From NCBI GenBank assembly GCA_965203985.1, contig CBDBDS010000012.1:124001-188000 (forward strand): 64,000 nt of DNA, read 5' to 3'. The stretch's first letter is position 1, and every line of letters begins with the position of its first letter. The position numbers were made by a program, and so were the translations under genes. The notes under the pieces are model-generated. The model saw only the letters and a program-made list of their open reading frames with translations, searched no databases and was not told the DNA's origin. Below are positions 26,793 to 35,534 of the stretch, piece by piece. Source of the DNA: Bin87 sp965203985. GTDB taxonomy: Bacteria > Chloroflexota > Dehalococcoidia > Lucifugimonadales > UBA3495.

Positions 26793-28862
26793 ATGACTGA
26801 ACCCATCGGCCCGGACCTCTTCCGTCACCTGAAAAGCGTGGGAGACCCCGCGGTCTCTCCCGACGGTGCCCGGTGCGCCTACGTGCTCTCTTGGATCGAT
26901 GAAGAAACCTCTGAGCCCCGGGCGCGTATCTACCAGGTCGTCCTTGACCTCGATGGCGCAGAGTCGTCCCACCGGCCATTCACCCAGGGCAACAACGACG
27001 GACATCCACGCTATTCCCCTGATGGCTCAACCCTAGCCTTTCTGCGTGCGGGATCCAAAGACACCGACGCGACCCGCCAGGTCTGGCTGATGCCGGCCTC
27101 AGGCGGAGAGGCTGCCCAGCTGACTAACCTTCCCGGCGGTGTCCGGGAGTTCGCTTGGTCGCCCGACTCGACGCGGTTGGCCCTGGTGTCCGACGTTGAG
27201 CCAACCGAGCGACCCAGAGAGCCGGACCAGCCGGCGGCCAGGGAAGTCCACCGGATCCGTTACCGCCACGACGCCATCGGTTGGCGCGGCGACAGCCATT
27301 TTCACCTCTTCTTATTAGACGTCGCTACCGGCGAGCCATGTCAACTGACCTCCGGCGATTGGGACGACATGGCGCCCGCATGGTCGCCGGACGGACACCG
27401 CATCGCGTTCATATCAGGTCGATCCGGCGGTCGGGACGTCACCGCCACCAACGAGGTATACGTTCTGGACGTCGCCGACGGGGCCGCCACGGGCTCAGAG
27501 TCTTCGGAACCGGATCTGTGGTCCCTGGGCCTTATCGACGCTGCCGCCGTCTCCTGGTCGCCCGACGGCAAACGGCTTCTCGCCGCCGGGGGAACCGGGG
27601 ATGGACTTATGGTGTTGTGGCAGGCGTACCTGTACGTGCTTGAGCCGGATCACCCGCCCCGGCAATTGACCGACGACAGCCTGCGCCCGTGCCTAGGGTA
27701 TCCAGGCATCTATCCGCCCCTGGAGTTGCGATGGCTGCCGGGCGATGGTGACGGCGGTTGCGTTGTTTTCCTGGGCGACTCCCAGGGGGAAACCAGGCTT
27801 TACGAAATGGCAGTGGCGTTGGGCGGAGGCTCCGTGCCAACGGCGATTACGGGCGGCGGCGAACTCCTGTCGGGTTTCGCCATGGACGCCCGGGCGCGGC
27901 GGCTCGTCGTGACCGGCTCAGACCCGGCGAGTCCCTCGGATGCCTACGTAATGGACCTTTCCGCGAAAACGGGTCAACCAAACCGCCGCCGGATCACTGC
28001 TCACAACGACCCTTGGCTCTCCCAACACGTGCCCGCTCCCATGGAGAAGTTCCTGCTGGAGCGGGAGGACTGGGACATCGAATGCCGCCTGTACCATCCG
28101 CCCAACTTCGATCCCGCCCAACGCTACCCGTTGGTGCTGGAGATTCACGGCGGCCCCAACGGAGCCTTCTACGACTCTTTCGTGCCGTGGCACCAGGTGT
28201 TGGCCGGCGCCGGCTACCTGACCCTCGCGGTCAATCCCCGCGGCTCGTCCACCTACGGCGAGGAGTTCGTCAACGCGGTTCTGGGTGACTGGGGCGGCGA
28301 CGACTACCGCGATCTCATGGCGGCCGTGGACCTGGTGTGCCAGCGCGACTACGTGGATACCGACCGTCTGGGCGTCCACGGGTACAGCTACGGCGGATAC
28401 ATGACCACCTGGATGATCGGCCACACCGACCGGTTCCGCGCGGCCGTGGCCGGCGCGCCGTGCATCGACCTGTGGACCATGTACGGCACTTCCGACATCG
28501 CCACCAGCTTTGGGGAGGCGCAGTGGGCCATCCGCCTCGCCGGCGGCATGCCCATCAGCCGCCCCCTGGTCAGCGAACTATCCGAGGGCGTCGATACCCT
28601 GGCTTACCGCTTGCTTCAAAGGTCGCCCATCAAGTTCGCGCCGCAAGTAGAAACGCCGGTCCTGCTGCTTCACGGAGAATCCGACGCCCGGTGCCCGATA
28701 GGTCAAAGTGAGCAGTACTTCCAGGTGATGAAGCGACTGGACAAAGAGGTGGAAATGGTCCGCTTCCCCGGCTGCGGCCACGGGTTCCTCCGCACGGGGC
28801 ACGTCGCGTTGCGGCAGGAATATCTCCAACGTATGGTGGATTGGTTCCAGCGTTGGCTGTAA
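26793..28862 (+). CDS. S9 family prolyl oligopeptidase / acylaminoacyl-peptidase-like
   Basis: The ATG giving MTEPIGPDLF follows GCAGGA and was preferred to a TTG six bases earlier; 689 residues. The N-terminal ~400 residues hold beta-propeller-type repeats (several SPDG motifs such as VSPDG, YSPDG and SPDST). The C-terminal catalytic domain has GVHGYSYGGYM with the nucleophilic Ser, DARCP carrying the catalytic Asp, and a final PGCGHGFLR with the catalytic His. It is probably a cytosolic oligopeptidase. It is transcribed alone, with an AT-richer gap upstream. Confidence 0.92.
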   Translation: MTEPIGPDLFRHLKSVGDPAVSPDGARCAYVLSWIDEETSEPRARIYQVVLDLDGAESSHRPFTQGNNDGHPRYSPDGSTLAFLRAGSKDTDATRQVWLMPASGGEAAQLTNLPGGVREFAWSPDSTRLALVSDVEPTERPREPDQPAAREVHRIRYRHDAIGWRGDSHFHLFLLDVATGEPCQLTSGDWDDMAPAWSPDGHRIAFISGRSGGRDVTATNEVYVLDVADGAATGSESSEPDLWSLGLIDAAAVSWSPDGKRLLAAGGTGDGLMVLWQAYLYVLEPDHPPRQLTDDSLRPCLGYPGIYPPLELRWLPGDGDGGCVVFLGDSQGETRLYEMAVALGGGSVPTAITGGGELLSGFAMDARARRLVVTGSDPASPSDAYVMDLSAKTGQPNRRRITAHNDPWLSQHVPAPMEKFLLEREDWDIECRLYHPPNFDPAQRYPLVLEIHGGPNGAFYDSFVPWHQVLAGAGYLTLAVNPRGSSTYGEEFVNAVLGDWGGDDYRDLMAAVDLVCQRDYVDTDRLGVHGYSYGGYMTTWMIGHTDRFRAAVAGAPCIDLWTMYGTSDIATSFGEAQWAIRLAGGMPISRPLVSELSEGVDTLAYRLLQRSPIKFAPQVETPVLLLHGESDARCPIGQSEQYFQVMKRLDKEVEMVRFPGCGHGFLRTGHVALRQEYLQRMVDWFQRWL

Positions 28863-28955
28863 TGAGCCGGCCGGACCCGTGTCTGCGCCGGCAATAAAGA
28901 CGTTGCCGAACTTCAGCCCCGCCGGTTCGCACACTTTATATGGAAGGACACAACC

Positions 28956-29150
28956 ATGCCTGACCCCGATCTCAGCCCGGAACAGGTACGCAAGATGGCC
29001 GACCTGGTCGGCGTACCCATCGACGACGCCGACCTGCCCGAGGTGGCTAACCGTTTCGCCAGCCTGATGCAGGAACTTGACCGCCTGCGCGACCTTGACC
29101 TGGAAGGCATCGAGCCGGTTGCCATCTTCCCCGATGCGGACGCGCAGTGA
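28956..29150 (+). CDS. GatC/AtzG-like small amidase accessory subunit
   Basis: A 64-residue protein with ATG after a GGAAGGAC site. SPEQVRKMADLVGVPIDD, followed by a long amphipathic helix and the ending LEGIEPVAIFPDA, matches GatC-type subunits and, in size, the AtzG family that partners the amidase AtzE. GatC-like proteins stabilise the amidase fold. An amidase gene lies 0.8 kb downstream in the same orientation but is separated by a HEPN-MNT toxin-antitoxin pair, an unusual arrangement. Confidence 0.7.
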   Translation: MPDPDLSPEQVRKMADLVGVPIDDADLPEVANRFASLMQELDRLRDLDLEGIEPVAIFPDADAQ

Positions 29151-29186
29151 CCTGATCGGTCTGCTCTGCGTTATAGAGATCGCTCC

Positions 29187-29609
29187 ATGCCGCTGAATTT
29201 AGCTGGTTTTCGTAGCGCAATCGGCAGTCTCGCGGCGGTCATTGAACGCAGCGAGGACCGGACTGCCATGGACCGTTTGGATCCCATCATCCGGATGGCG
29301 GTCCGAGCGGGAGCCAACAAGCATTTCGAGTTCACTTACGAGTTGTCGTGTCTATCAATCAAGAGATGGCTTGAAGCTAACGTGAGCCCAACCACTGGGG
29401 ATGGCGTGACGCGCAGGGAACTGTTCCGGCTGGCGGCGGAGAGCCGTTTGATAGACGACGTTGACCGCTGGATGCGCTATCACCTCGCGCGCAACCGCAC
29501 CTCCCACACGTATAGAGAGACTACGGCCAACGAAATTTACGACGTAATACCGGAATTTCTGGCTGATGCCAGATTGCTACTGACGAGATTGGAGGCCAAC
29601 AATGATTGA
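29187..29609 (+). CDS. hepT: HEPN-domain toxin (HepT/HI0074-like)
   Basis: A 140-residue all-alpha protein similar to the nucleotidyltransferase substrate-binding family. The HEPN ribonuclease motif RX4HXY is at Arg102-His107-Tyr109, within ARNRTSHTY. In the HepT-MntA system the toxin is an RNase and the antitoxin adenylylates this Tyr. The stop overlaps the start of the MNT gene. Sampled G+C at 29341-29400 is 30 of 60, lower than typical neighbours, consistent with recent gain. It lies 37 bp downstream of the GatC-like gene, apparently splitting that gene from its amidase. Confidence 0.85.
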   Translation: MPLNLAGFRSAIGSLAAVIERSEDRTAMDRLDPIIRMAVRAGANKHFEFTYELSCLSIKRWLEANVSPTTGDGVTRRELFRLAAESRLIDDVDRWMRYHLARNRTSHTYRETTANEIYDVIPEFLADARLLLTRLEANND

Positions 29610-29922
29610 TGCGGCCCCGCACCAACTGGCAGAAGTCAAGTCCATCTTACGCAAGCATGTGCCCGGATCAGAGGTGCGTGCCTACGGCTCCCGTGTGACC
29701 GGAAAAACTAAACCGTGGTCCGACCTGGATCTGGCGGTGATCGGCGCTTCCCCTATGGGTTGGCAGAACGTGGAGCTATTGATTGAAGCCTTCCAGGTAT
29801 CCACCCTGCCATTCCGCGTTGACGTCCTGGACTGGCACGACGTGTCCCCAGAATTCCAGGCAATCATCGCCGAACGGTACGCCGTCATTCAGCCGGGCCA
29901 ACCCGCCGGAGCTTCACTATGA
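29602..29922 (+). CDS. mntA: MNT-domain nucleotidyltransferase antitoxin (MntA-like)
   Basis: A 106-residue minimal nucleotidyltransferase. Its GSX10DXD motif is intact, with GS at residues 29-30 and D-x-D at 41-43 within GSRVTGKTKPWSDLDLAV. A later Asp near residue 75 completes the metal site. In HepT-MntA modules this protein inactivates the HEPN toxin by transferring AMP to the toxin's Tyr. It overlaps the toxin by eight bases and the amidase start by four, so toxin, antitoxin and amidase are translationally linked. The catalytic motifs predict activity. Confidence 0.87.
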   Translation: MIDAAPHQLAEVKSILRKHVPGSEVRAYGSRVTGKTKPWSDLDLAVIGASPMGWQNVELLIEAFQVSTLPFRVDVLDWHDVSPEFQAIIAERYAVIQPGQPAGASL

Positions 29923-31358
29923 CCTCTTCCAGCACCCACGACGACATCGTCTTCCTCTCCGCCGAGGCCACTACTTCCGCCATCCGCAACGGCGATTTCA
30001 CCGCCACCGATGCGGTCAACGCCTACCTCCGGCGCATCGACGCCATCGATGGCGACATCAAGTCCTACATCACCGTGACCCGCGAGGAGGCTTTGGGCGC
30101 TGCCGCCGACGTCGACGAAGCCGTGCGCCAGGGGAATGACTCGGTCATCGACAGCCCCCTGTTCGGCGTCCCCATGGCCATCAAGGACCAGTTCAACACC
30201 GAGGGCATCCTCACCAGCAACGGCTCCCGTGCCTATGCGGACAACGTGCCGACGGAGGACGCCACCGTGGTTAGTCGTCTCAAGTCCGCCGGCGCAATCC
30301 TGTTGGGCAAGCTGAACCTCAGCGAATTGGCCATGGGCGGCACCGCGGATCCTCCCTACGGTACCCCCGATAACCCTTGGCGTCACGGCCACACCCCCGG
30401 CGAGTCCAGCAGCGGGTCCGGCGCGGCGCTGGCGGCGCACCTCTGCGCGGCGTCCGTCGGCGAGGACACCGGCGGCAGCGGACGCGGCCCGGCGTCCTAC
30501 TGCAACGCGGTTGGCCTCCGTCCTACTTTCACGCGCATCAGCCGGCACGGCATCACCCCGATGTGCTGGTTCATGGACGCCGCATCTCCCATGACCAAAA
30601 CCGTTGAGGACTGCGCGCTGGTTCTGGGCGCCGTGGCCGGGTACGACCCCATGGATCCGACCACCAGCCGCCGACCGGTGCCCGACTATCGGGCTATGCT
30701 CGACGGCGATATCCGCGGCATGAAGATTGGCCGCATGACCGAGCTGTGCGACGCCCCCGATATGCACGCCGACGTGCGGCGCGCCACCGACGCCGTCCTG
30801 GACACCCTGGCCGGGTTGGGAGCCGAGGTGATCGACGTTTCCCTGCCTCTAACGGAGATCGCCGGCGCCATCTTCGTGGGCATCGCCGATACCGAGGGAG
30901 CCGGCGCCCGCGACGGGCTCATGCGTCGAGCCCCCGAGCTGTTGGACCGCGCTTCCCGCACCCGGCTGCAGAGCGCCTCCCTCGTGCCGGCCAAGGTCCA
31001 GAACCGGGCCATGAAAGCCCGGGTCCTGCTCCGGCATCAGTTCGAGGAGGCGTTCCGGCAGGTGGATGTCCTCGTGTCGCCCACGGCTCCGTATCCCGCT
31101 CCCCGGCACGACGCGCTTACCGCGCCTTTTGAATCGGCCGACGACGTACGCCAGCGGTTCTTCTTCCGCCGCTCGTACACGGGTTGCTACCCTCTGGCCG
31201 GCATGCCCGCCGTGTCGATCCCCGGCGGATTCACTGAGGATGGACTCCCCATCGGCGTTCAACTGGGCGGCGGCCCCTTCACGGAAGGGACCATCCTGCG
31301 GGTTGCCTACGCCTATCAGGAAGCCACCGACTGGCACACCCGTCGCGCGCCGGTTTAG
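29919..31358 (+). CDS. Amidase (amidase-signature family, AtzE/GatA-like)
   Basis: A 479-residue amidase-signature enzyme. The catalytic Lys89 sits in VPMAIKDQFNTEG. A Ser-rich loop GESSSGSGA (161-169) holds the cis-Ser, and the nucleophile is Ser187 within EDTGGSGRGP; the usual GGSIR is GGSGR here. It hydrolyses a carboxamide; the size and a GatC-like gene upstream suggest an AtzE-like or GatA-derived enzyme rather than a tRNA amidotransferase, since no GatB is adjacent. Its ATG overlaps the MNT stop (ATGA), so it probably relies on the TA transcript. Confidence 0.88.
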   Translation: MTSSSTHDDIVFLSAEATTSAIRNGDFTATDAVNAYLRRIDAIDGDIKSYITVTREEALGAAADVDEAVRQGNDSVIDSPLFGVPMAIKDQFNTEGILTSNGSRAYADNVPTEDATVVSRLKSAGAILLGKLNLSELAMGGTADPPYGTPDNPWRHGHTPGESSSGSGAALAAHLCAASVGEDTGGSGRGPASYCNAVGLRPTFTRISRHGITPMCWFMDAASPMTKTVEDCALVLGAVAGYDPMDPTTSRRPVPDYRAMLDGDIRGMKIGRMTELCDAPDMHADVRRATDAVLDTLAGLGAEVIDVSLPLTEIAGAIFVGIADTEGAGARDGLMRRAPELLDRASRTRLQSASLVPAKVQNRAMKARVLLRHQFEEAFRQVDVLVSPTAPYPAPRHDALTAPFESADDVRQRFFFRRSYTGCYPLAGMPAVSIPGGFTEDGLPIGVQLGGGPFTEGTILRVAYAYQEATDWHTRRAPV

Positions 31359-31390
31359 CCGGTTCGGCTTCCAGGCAGGGCCTTCCAGTT

Positions 31391-31489
31391 GTCATTGCGA
31401 GGAGCGGCGACGTGGCAATCCCGTTGGTCTAGGGACGGTCCTGGCCGCAACGAGATTGCCACGCGGCGCTCGCAATGACGAAACTGAAC
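31391..31489. repeat. GTCATTGCGAG-type inverted-repeat element, copy 2
   Basis: Both ends carry the same 11-base motif GTCATTGCGAG in opposite orientation (the right end reads CTCGCAATGAC), with GTGGCAATC-like continuations, giving a ~28-bp imperfect terminal inverted repeat. It is 99 bp, non-coding, in the convergent gap between the amidase and PIG-L genes. It shares end motifs with the copy at 14510-14617 and could fold into a long hairpin in RNA from either side. Confidence 0.75.
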
Positions 31490-31514
31490 GACCTTGGGCC
31501 TCCAGGTCCGGGGG

Positions 31515-32246
31515 TTAAGTGCGGAAGGTCACCCTGCGGAACGCCTCCGCCAGTGTCAGGCCGCTGAACTCCTCGTCGGGATAGTCGTTGCCGGCTGCGG
31601 CGGCCTCTTTGGCCCGGGCGCGCACGAACCCTTCCAGTTCCTCCCTGGTGCGCTGGCGGGCCTGGGTGCGGTGCGCCATCACCGCGTCCATCTTCGTGTC
31701 GAAATCGTCGGCTATGTCCACGAAGGTGTTCGGGTTTTCGGATCCCCAAAACATAATTGTCGCGGTTTTGTGGGGTTCGATCCCTTCGTTGGCGAACAGC
31801 TCTCCGAAGTGCAGATGGTCCCGAGCGTACGGGAACACCGCGTCCAGGGCCACCTGACCGGCGATGCGGTGGTCTCGGTGCCATTGCATGTTTCGGCGGT
31901 AGGGCTCGCTTGCAAGCACGACGTCCGGTTGGACGATGCGAATCTGGCGAACCAGGTCCCGGCGAAAGTCCGACGTGTCTTCCAGTTCGCCGTCGGGCCG
32001 TCCCAGCAACACCACGTTCTTGATGCCCAGGATGTCCGCGGCGGCCAGTTGCTCGCGGCTGCGGGTGGCGGCCAGTTCCGTCGGATCGATCTCGGGATCA
32101 TCCGTGCCCTTGCTCCCGTCGGTGCACAGGACGTAATGGACTTCAGAACCTCCGCGCACCCAGCGGGCTATGGTGCCGCCCGCCCACACCTCAGCGTCAT
32201 CGGGATGTGGAATGACCACCAGGGCGCGTTCGGGTGTGTAATCCAT
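31515..32246 (-). CDS. PIG-L (LmbE) family deacetylase
   Basis: A 243-residue N-deacetylase-like enzyme. The zinc motif is VVIPHPDDAEVWAGG near residues 10-24, with the PHPDD hallmark. The later HRDH provides the third ligand and catalytic His. Family members deacetylate GlcNAc-inositol (MshB), GlcNAc-malate (BshB) or other N-acetylglucosaminyl compounds. It is downstream of DUF502, GT4 and GNAT genes in one leftward series, reminiscent of low-molecular-weight thiol pathways, but no cysteine ligase is present in the window. Confidence 0.85.
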   Translation of the reverse strand: MDYTPERALVVIPHPDDAEVWAGGTIARWVRGGSEVHYVLCTDGSKGTDDPEIDPTELAATRSREQLAAADILGIKNVVLLGRPDGELEDTSDFRRDLVRQIRIVQPDVVLASEPYRRNMQWHRDHRIAGQVALDAVFPYARDHLHFGELFANEGIEPHKTATIMFWGSENPNTFVDIADDFDTKMDAVMAHRTQARQRTREELEGFVRARAKEAAAAGNDYPDEEFSGLTLAEAFRRVTFRT

Positions 32247-32327
32247 GGGCTGCTCCTCCTGGGATATGATCTTTGGCGGGATAAACGAATTCTGCGGAAA
32301 ATGCCCGGCAAGCGCATGGAAAAAACG

Positions 32328-33182
32328 CTAATCCTGGGTTTCCATAATCGTAGGAACCAAGTCCGGCGCCGGGCTTGGCCAGGAAGGCGGAGGCGCGGAA
32401 AGTACGCTGACATCACTTCCCCAGAGCCAGTGAAAAGTCGGGGACAACGTCTCACTGCCATCAATGACGACGCGGTCAGAGAAGACGGATCCGGCCAGGA
32501 TGCCACCCGAAATGATGATGCGCATCGCCTCGTCCACCGTGATGTCCGTCGGCGTCACCTTGCTGGATGCCACAACTACCAGGTAGCCGGAAGACGGCAC
32601 GGGCGTGGTGGGCACGTAGATGGACAGATACTCCTCCACGCCGTCCAGTTTGCCCAGGTTGGACGTGATCAGACCGATGGACATTACGCCCAGACGGGGA
32701 AACTCGATCAGCACTACCCCGCGGTATTGCTGTTCCTGCGTATCAGACAGGAAATCGATGCCCACCCGCGTCGTGTTGTACACCGCGCCGATCACCGGAA
32801 TCCGCCCGATCAGATTGTGGATCTGGTTGATCAAAAACTTTGCCACCGCCCAACTGATGAGCAGTCCTACGATGTAGATCACCACCAGCACCGCGGCTAC
32901 ACCCGCCAGGTCGGTCCAGTCGAACCCGCCCATCTCGGGAATGTTCAGCCAGCGGACGAACGGCTCCAGCAATGAAACCAGCACGTCGTAGAAAAATTTG
33001 AAGACGAAATAGGTCACCAGCACCGGCAGGAATACCAGCAGTCCGGCCACCATCCGCCTTTCCAAGTGGCGCAGCCCGGATGCGAACGGCCGCCGGGGGC
33101 GCCTCGGATTCCGCTCGCCGTACCCCGGGTAATTGGGGAACCCGAATTCGTTCGGCGGCAGTCGGTTGCCACTCGGCTCCAT
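32328..33182 (-). CDS. DUF502 domain-containing membrane protein
   Basis: A start at the ATG that overlaps the GT4 stop by one base is chosen; an upstream GTG is possible. Two membrane helices lie at about 45-70 and 90-115, then the family motifs NLIGRIPVIGAVYNTTR, GVVLIEFPRLGVMSIGLITS, and YLSIYVPTTPVPSSGYLVVV. A conserved ISGG follows. This is the usual DUF502 layout: a short cytoplasmic Pro/Arg-rich N-terminus, two transmembrane helices and a cytoplasmic beta-rich domain. Function is unknown for the family. Length 284 residues. Confidence 0.86.
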   Translation of the reverse strand: MEPSGNRLPPNEFGFPNYPGYGERNPRRPRRPFASGLRHLERRMVAGLLVFLPVLVTYFVFKFFYDVLVSLLEPFVRWLNIPEMGGFDWTDLAGVAAVLVVIYIVGLLISWAVAKFLINQIHNLIGRIPVIGAVYNTTRVGIDFLSDTQEQQYRGVVLIEFPRLGVMSIGLITSNLGKLDGVEEYLSIYVPTTPVPSSGYLVVVASSKVTPTDITVDEAMRIIISGGILAGSVFSDRVVIDGSETLSPTFHWLWGSDVSVLSAPPPSWPSPAPDLVPTIMETQD

Positions 33183-34420
33183 CACCGCACCGTCTCCTGA
33201 TCCGCTCCGGCCGATCCGAGGCGTTCGTATAGAGCCAGCAGGCGGCCCGCCACCTGGTCCCAGCTCAACGTCTCCGCCCGGTTGCGGGCGGCCCGTCCCA
33301 TGCTATCCCTCAGGTCCTCGTTGGCCATGATCATTTCCAGCGACTGCGCGAAGGCTTCGGGACAACGCCAGGATTTCAAGTACCCGGTTCGGCCGTGCTG
33401 GACGATTGTCGAAAGCCCGCCCACGCGGGATGCGACCACCGGCGTCCCGCAGGCCATGCTCTCCAGCGCAGCCAGCCCGAAGCTCTCGTAGAACGATGGG
33501 ACGACGCACACGTCCGCTGCCGAGTAGTAAAGCGCCAGCCGCTCCTGTGGAACCCGTCCCACGAATTCCACCGCGTCTCCCAGTTGCAGGTCATCCGACA
33601 GTTGGTGCAGCCGCTCGATCTCACCGCTGCCCTCGGCGTCGGACCCTACCACCAGCACCTGGACGCCCTCTTCGGACTCCAGCGACGCGGCGGCATGGAG
33701 CAGCAAGTCGGCGCCCTTGAGTGGTTCGATGCGACCCACGTACAGCATGACCTTGTGCCCGTTCAGACCCAGTTCCCGACGCGCGGCCGTCCGTCCAATG
33801 GGCCTGAACCGACTCAGATCGACGCCGCACGGTATCAGCTCCACGCGGTTTCCGTCGGCCCCGTACAGCCGCACCATGGCGTCCCGCTCGTGCGGGCTGA
33901 ACGCCACCACGCAGTCGGCCTCCGCGATGATCCGCTCCTCGGTTTCCTGCCGCACCTCCGGCTCCTGCTCCCCGGAACGTGACTGCAACTTGATGCGCGA
34001 CAGCGTGTGGAAGGTCACGACCTGGGGCGTACCGGTCGCGGCAGCCAGACGCCAGCCGGCCCAGCCGCTCAACCAGTAGTGCGAATGGATTGCCCGGTAC
34101 CGAACGTTGTGGCATTGCCGGTATTCCCCCACTCCGGCCACAAATTCATCCAGATAGCTGGGCAAATCCCCCAGCGGCGCATCGTGAGGCCCGGCCGGTA
34201 CGTGAACGTAGTTAACCCCGTCGCTGCCCGCTTCACAGCCGTCGCATCGGTAATCGTGCTCCCGCGTGAACACGTCGACCATCACGCCCCGGTTCGCTAT
34301 TGCCTTGGCAAGTTCGCGCACGTGCACGTTCATCCCTCCCGCCTTCCCTTGCCCCGGCGCAGCCAGCGGGCAGGTGTGGTAGGAGATCAGAGCGACCCGG
34401 GATGTACAGTCGGATATCAA
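33182..34420 (-). CDS. GT4 family glycosyltransferase (MshA / sucrose-phosphate synthase-like)
   Basis: A 412-residue GT-B enzyme. The TTG start follows AGGAGCG at good spacing; no nearby ATG fits. The N-terminal GKAGGMNVHVRELAKAIANRGVMVDVFTRE and YRAIHSHYWLSGWAGW are typical of the MshA-like branch. The C-terminal donor-binding domain has VGRIEPLKGADLLL and the EX7E motif in PSFYESFGLAALESMACGTPVV. MshA makes GlcNAc-inositol phosphate; sucrose-phosphate synthases share these motifs. A PIG-L deacetylase and GNAT gene nearby fit either a thiol or glycolipid pathway. Confidence 0.87.
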   Translation of the reverse strand: MISDCTSRVALISYHTCPLAAPGQGKAGGMNVHVRELAKAIANRGVMVDVFTREHDYRCDGCEAGSDGVNYVHVPAGPHDAPLGDLPSYLDEFVAGVGEYRQCHNVRYRAIHSHYWLSGWAGWRLAAATGTPQVVTFHTLSRIKLQSRSGEQEPEVRQETEERIIAEADCVVAFSPHERDAMVRLYGADGNRVELIPCGVDLSRFRPIGRTAARRELGLNGHKVMLYVGRIEPLKGADLLLHAAASLESEEGVQVLVVGSDAEGSGEIERLHQLSDDLQLGDAVEFVGRVPQERLALYYSAADVCVVPSFYESFGLAALESMACGTPVVASRVGGLSTIVQHGRTGYLKSWRCPEAFAQSLEMIMANEDLRDSMGRAARNRAETLSWDQVAGRLLALYERLGSAGADQETVR

Positions 34421-34516
34421 GGCAAGACGCTCCTGCGGTGGTCGACACGCACAGACATGATAGGCGCGATCGCTATGGTTCGAATATTAGCGGTGAAGTG
34501 TTTCTGTTTCGTGTCG

Positions 34517-35533
34517 TCAGCCGCTGCGCCCGCCGAGCGCATCCGTGCGCTGGAGCGTTATGCGGTAGAGATGATGGTCCCGACCGCCGAGCCGGTATTT
34601 GTAGGGTTCGTTGCCGCGCAGAAAGTCAAAGCACCGATAGCCGCTTTCCAGCGCGTCGCGCAGGCACAGCGCGTGCAGCAGCAGGCCGACGCTGTAGTAG
34701 CGGTAATCGGTGTCGTGTCCGCTGTTGTACAGCATCCGCACGCCGTCGTAATCCAGGCACAGCGAGGCGGCCACCGGCTTGTCGTCCATTTCCATCAAGA
34801 ACAGCCGCAGCACTCCTTCCTCCGCGGTTGCAGCGATGAGTTTGCGGAAAAAATCCTCACGCTCAGGAGTGAGAAACTCGGCTTTCGCCGGATCGCTGCC
34901 CCGCATCAGGTTCAGGAACGTGTCCGTTCGTTCGCTGGCCTCGCCTGGATCCGAGACGCAGTACCAGCGCCAGTTCTCGTGGCCTTCCAGCCGGCGCAGC
35001 TTCCGGCGCAGTTCGTGCCGGTCCTTTTTGCTCAATCCGGCCAGGTAGTCATCCCAGGTGGGTGGCAGGTCAATGCGCGGCGCAACGTCCTCTTCAGCGA
35101 TGTCAACCGCATATCCCCGCTCGCGCGCCAGGTCGGGCAGCATCGCCAGCGTCGGAGAGTCTTCGCCTACGGAATAGAGGTCCAGCTGTTGCCCGCCGCC
35201 GGAGTCGATCTCATCCAGCAAGGCCGGGAAGAACGCCGGCTCGGTGCCCCGGGCGATGACGAAGTCGTTGTAGTCGAAGGTGTCGCTGTTGCCAACGAAG
35301 GAAAAATTGTCGCCCCAGCGCGATAGCGACGCCAGGCCCGTCAGTTGACCGGCGGCGTCGGTCAGGTAAAACCCGGCCAGTGAGCGGCCGTTGTGGAAGG
35401 CGTCCCACCACAGCTCCTGCCACGCCGGCGTGATGTACAGGTTGTTGACCACCGACCGGCCGAGCAGTTCCTGCCATTTCTGGCGGACTTCTTCAAACGA
35501 AGTGATCGGGGTTGCTGGGGTTGCGGATTTCAT
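34517..35533 (-). CDS. GNAT acyltransferase of the BioF2/CelD (Acetyltransf_6) type
   Basis: A 338-residue protein with two GNAT-like halves. The C-terminal segment, with MEMDDKPVAASLCLDYDG, a GLLLHALCLRDALESGYRCFDFLRG stretch and NEPYKYRLGG, is the typical CelD/BcsL/BioF2-like acetyltransferase domain. Members attach acyl or aminoacyl groups in polysaccharide or peptidoglycan metabolism. It starts two bases after the folE stop-side boundary and is followed 96 bp later by the GT4 gene. Substrate is unknown. Confidence 0.82.
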   Translation of the reverse strand: MKSATPATPITSFEEVRQKWQELLGRSVVNNLYITPAWQELWWDAFHNGRSLAGFYLTDAAGQLTGLASLSRWGDNFSFVGNSDTFDYNDFVIARGTEPAFFPALLDEIDSGGGQQLDLYSVGEDSPTLAMLPDLARERGYAVDIAEEDVAPRIDLPPTWDDYLAGLSKKDRHELRRKLRRLEGHENWRWYCVSDPGEASERTDTFLNLMRGSDPAKAEFLTPEREDFFRKLIAATAEEGVLRLFLMEMDDKPVAASLCLDYDGVRMLYNSGHDTDYRYYSVGLLLHALCLRDALESGYRCFDFLRGNEPYKYRLGGRDHHLYRITLQRTDALGGRSG

Positions 35534-35534
35534 G

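Noticed and set aside
31494..32975. A long plus-strand frame across PIG-L and DUF502
   Set aside because: It spans two clear minus-strand genes with family motifs and has no internal support.
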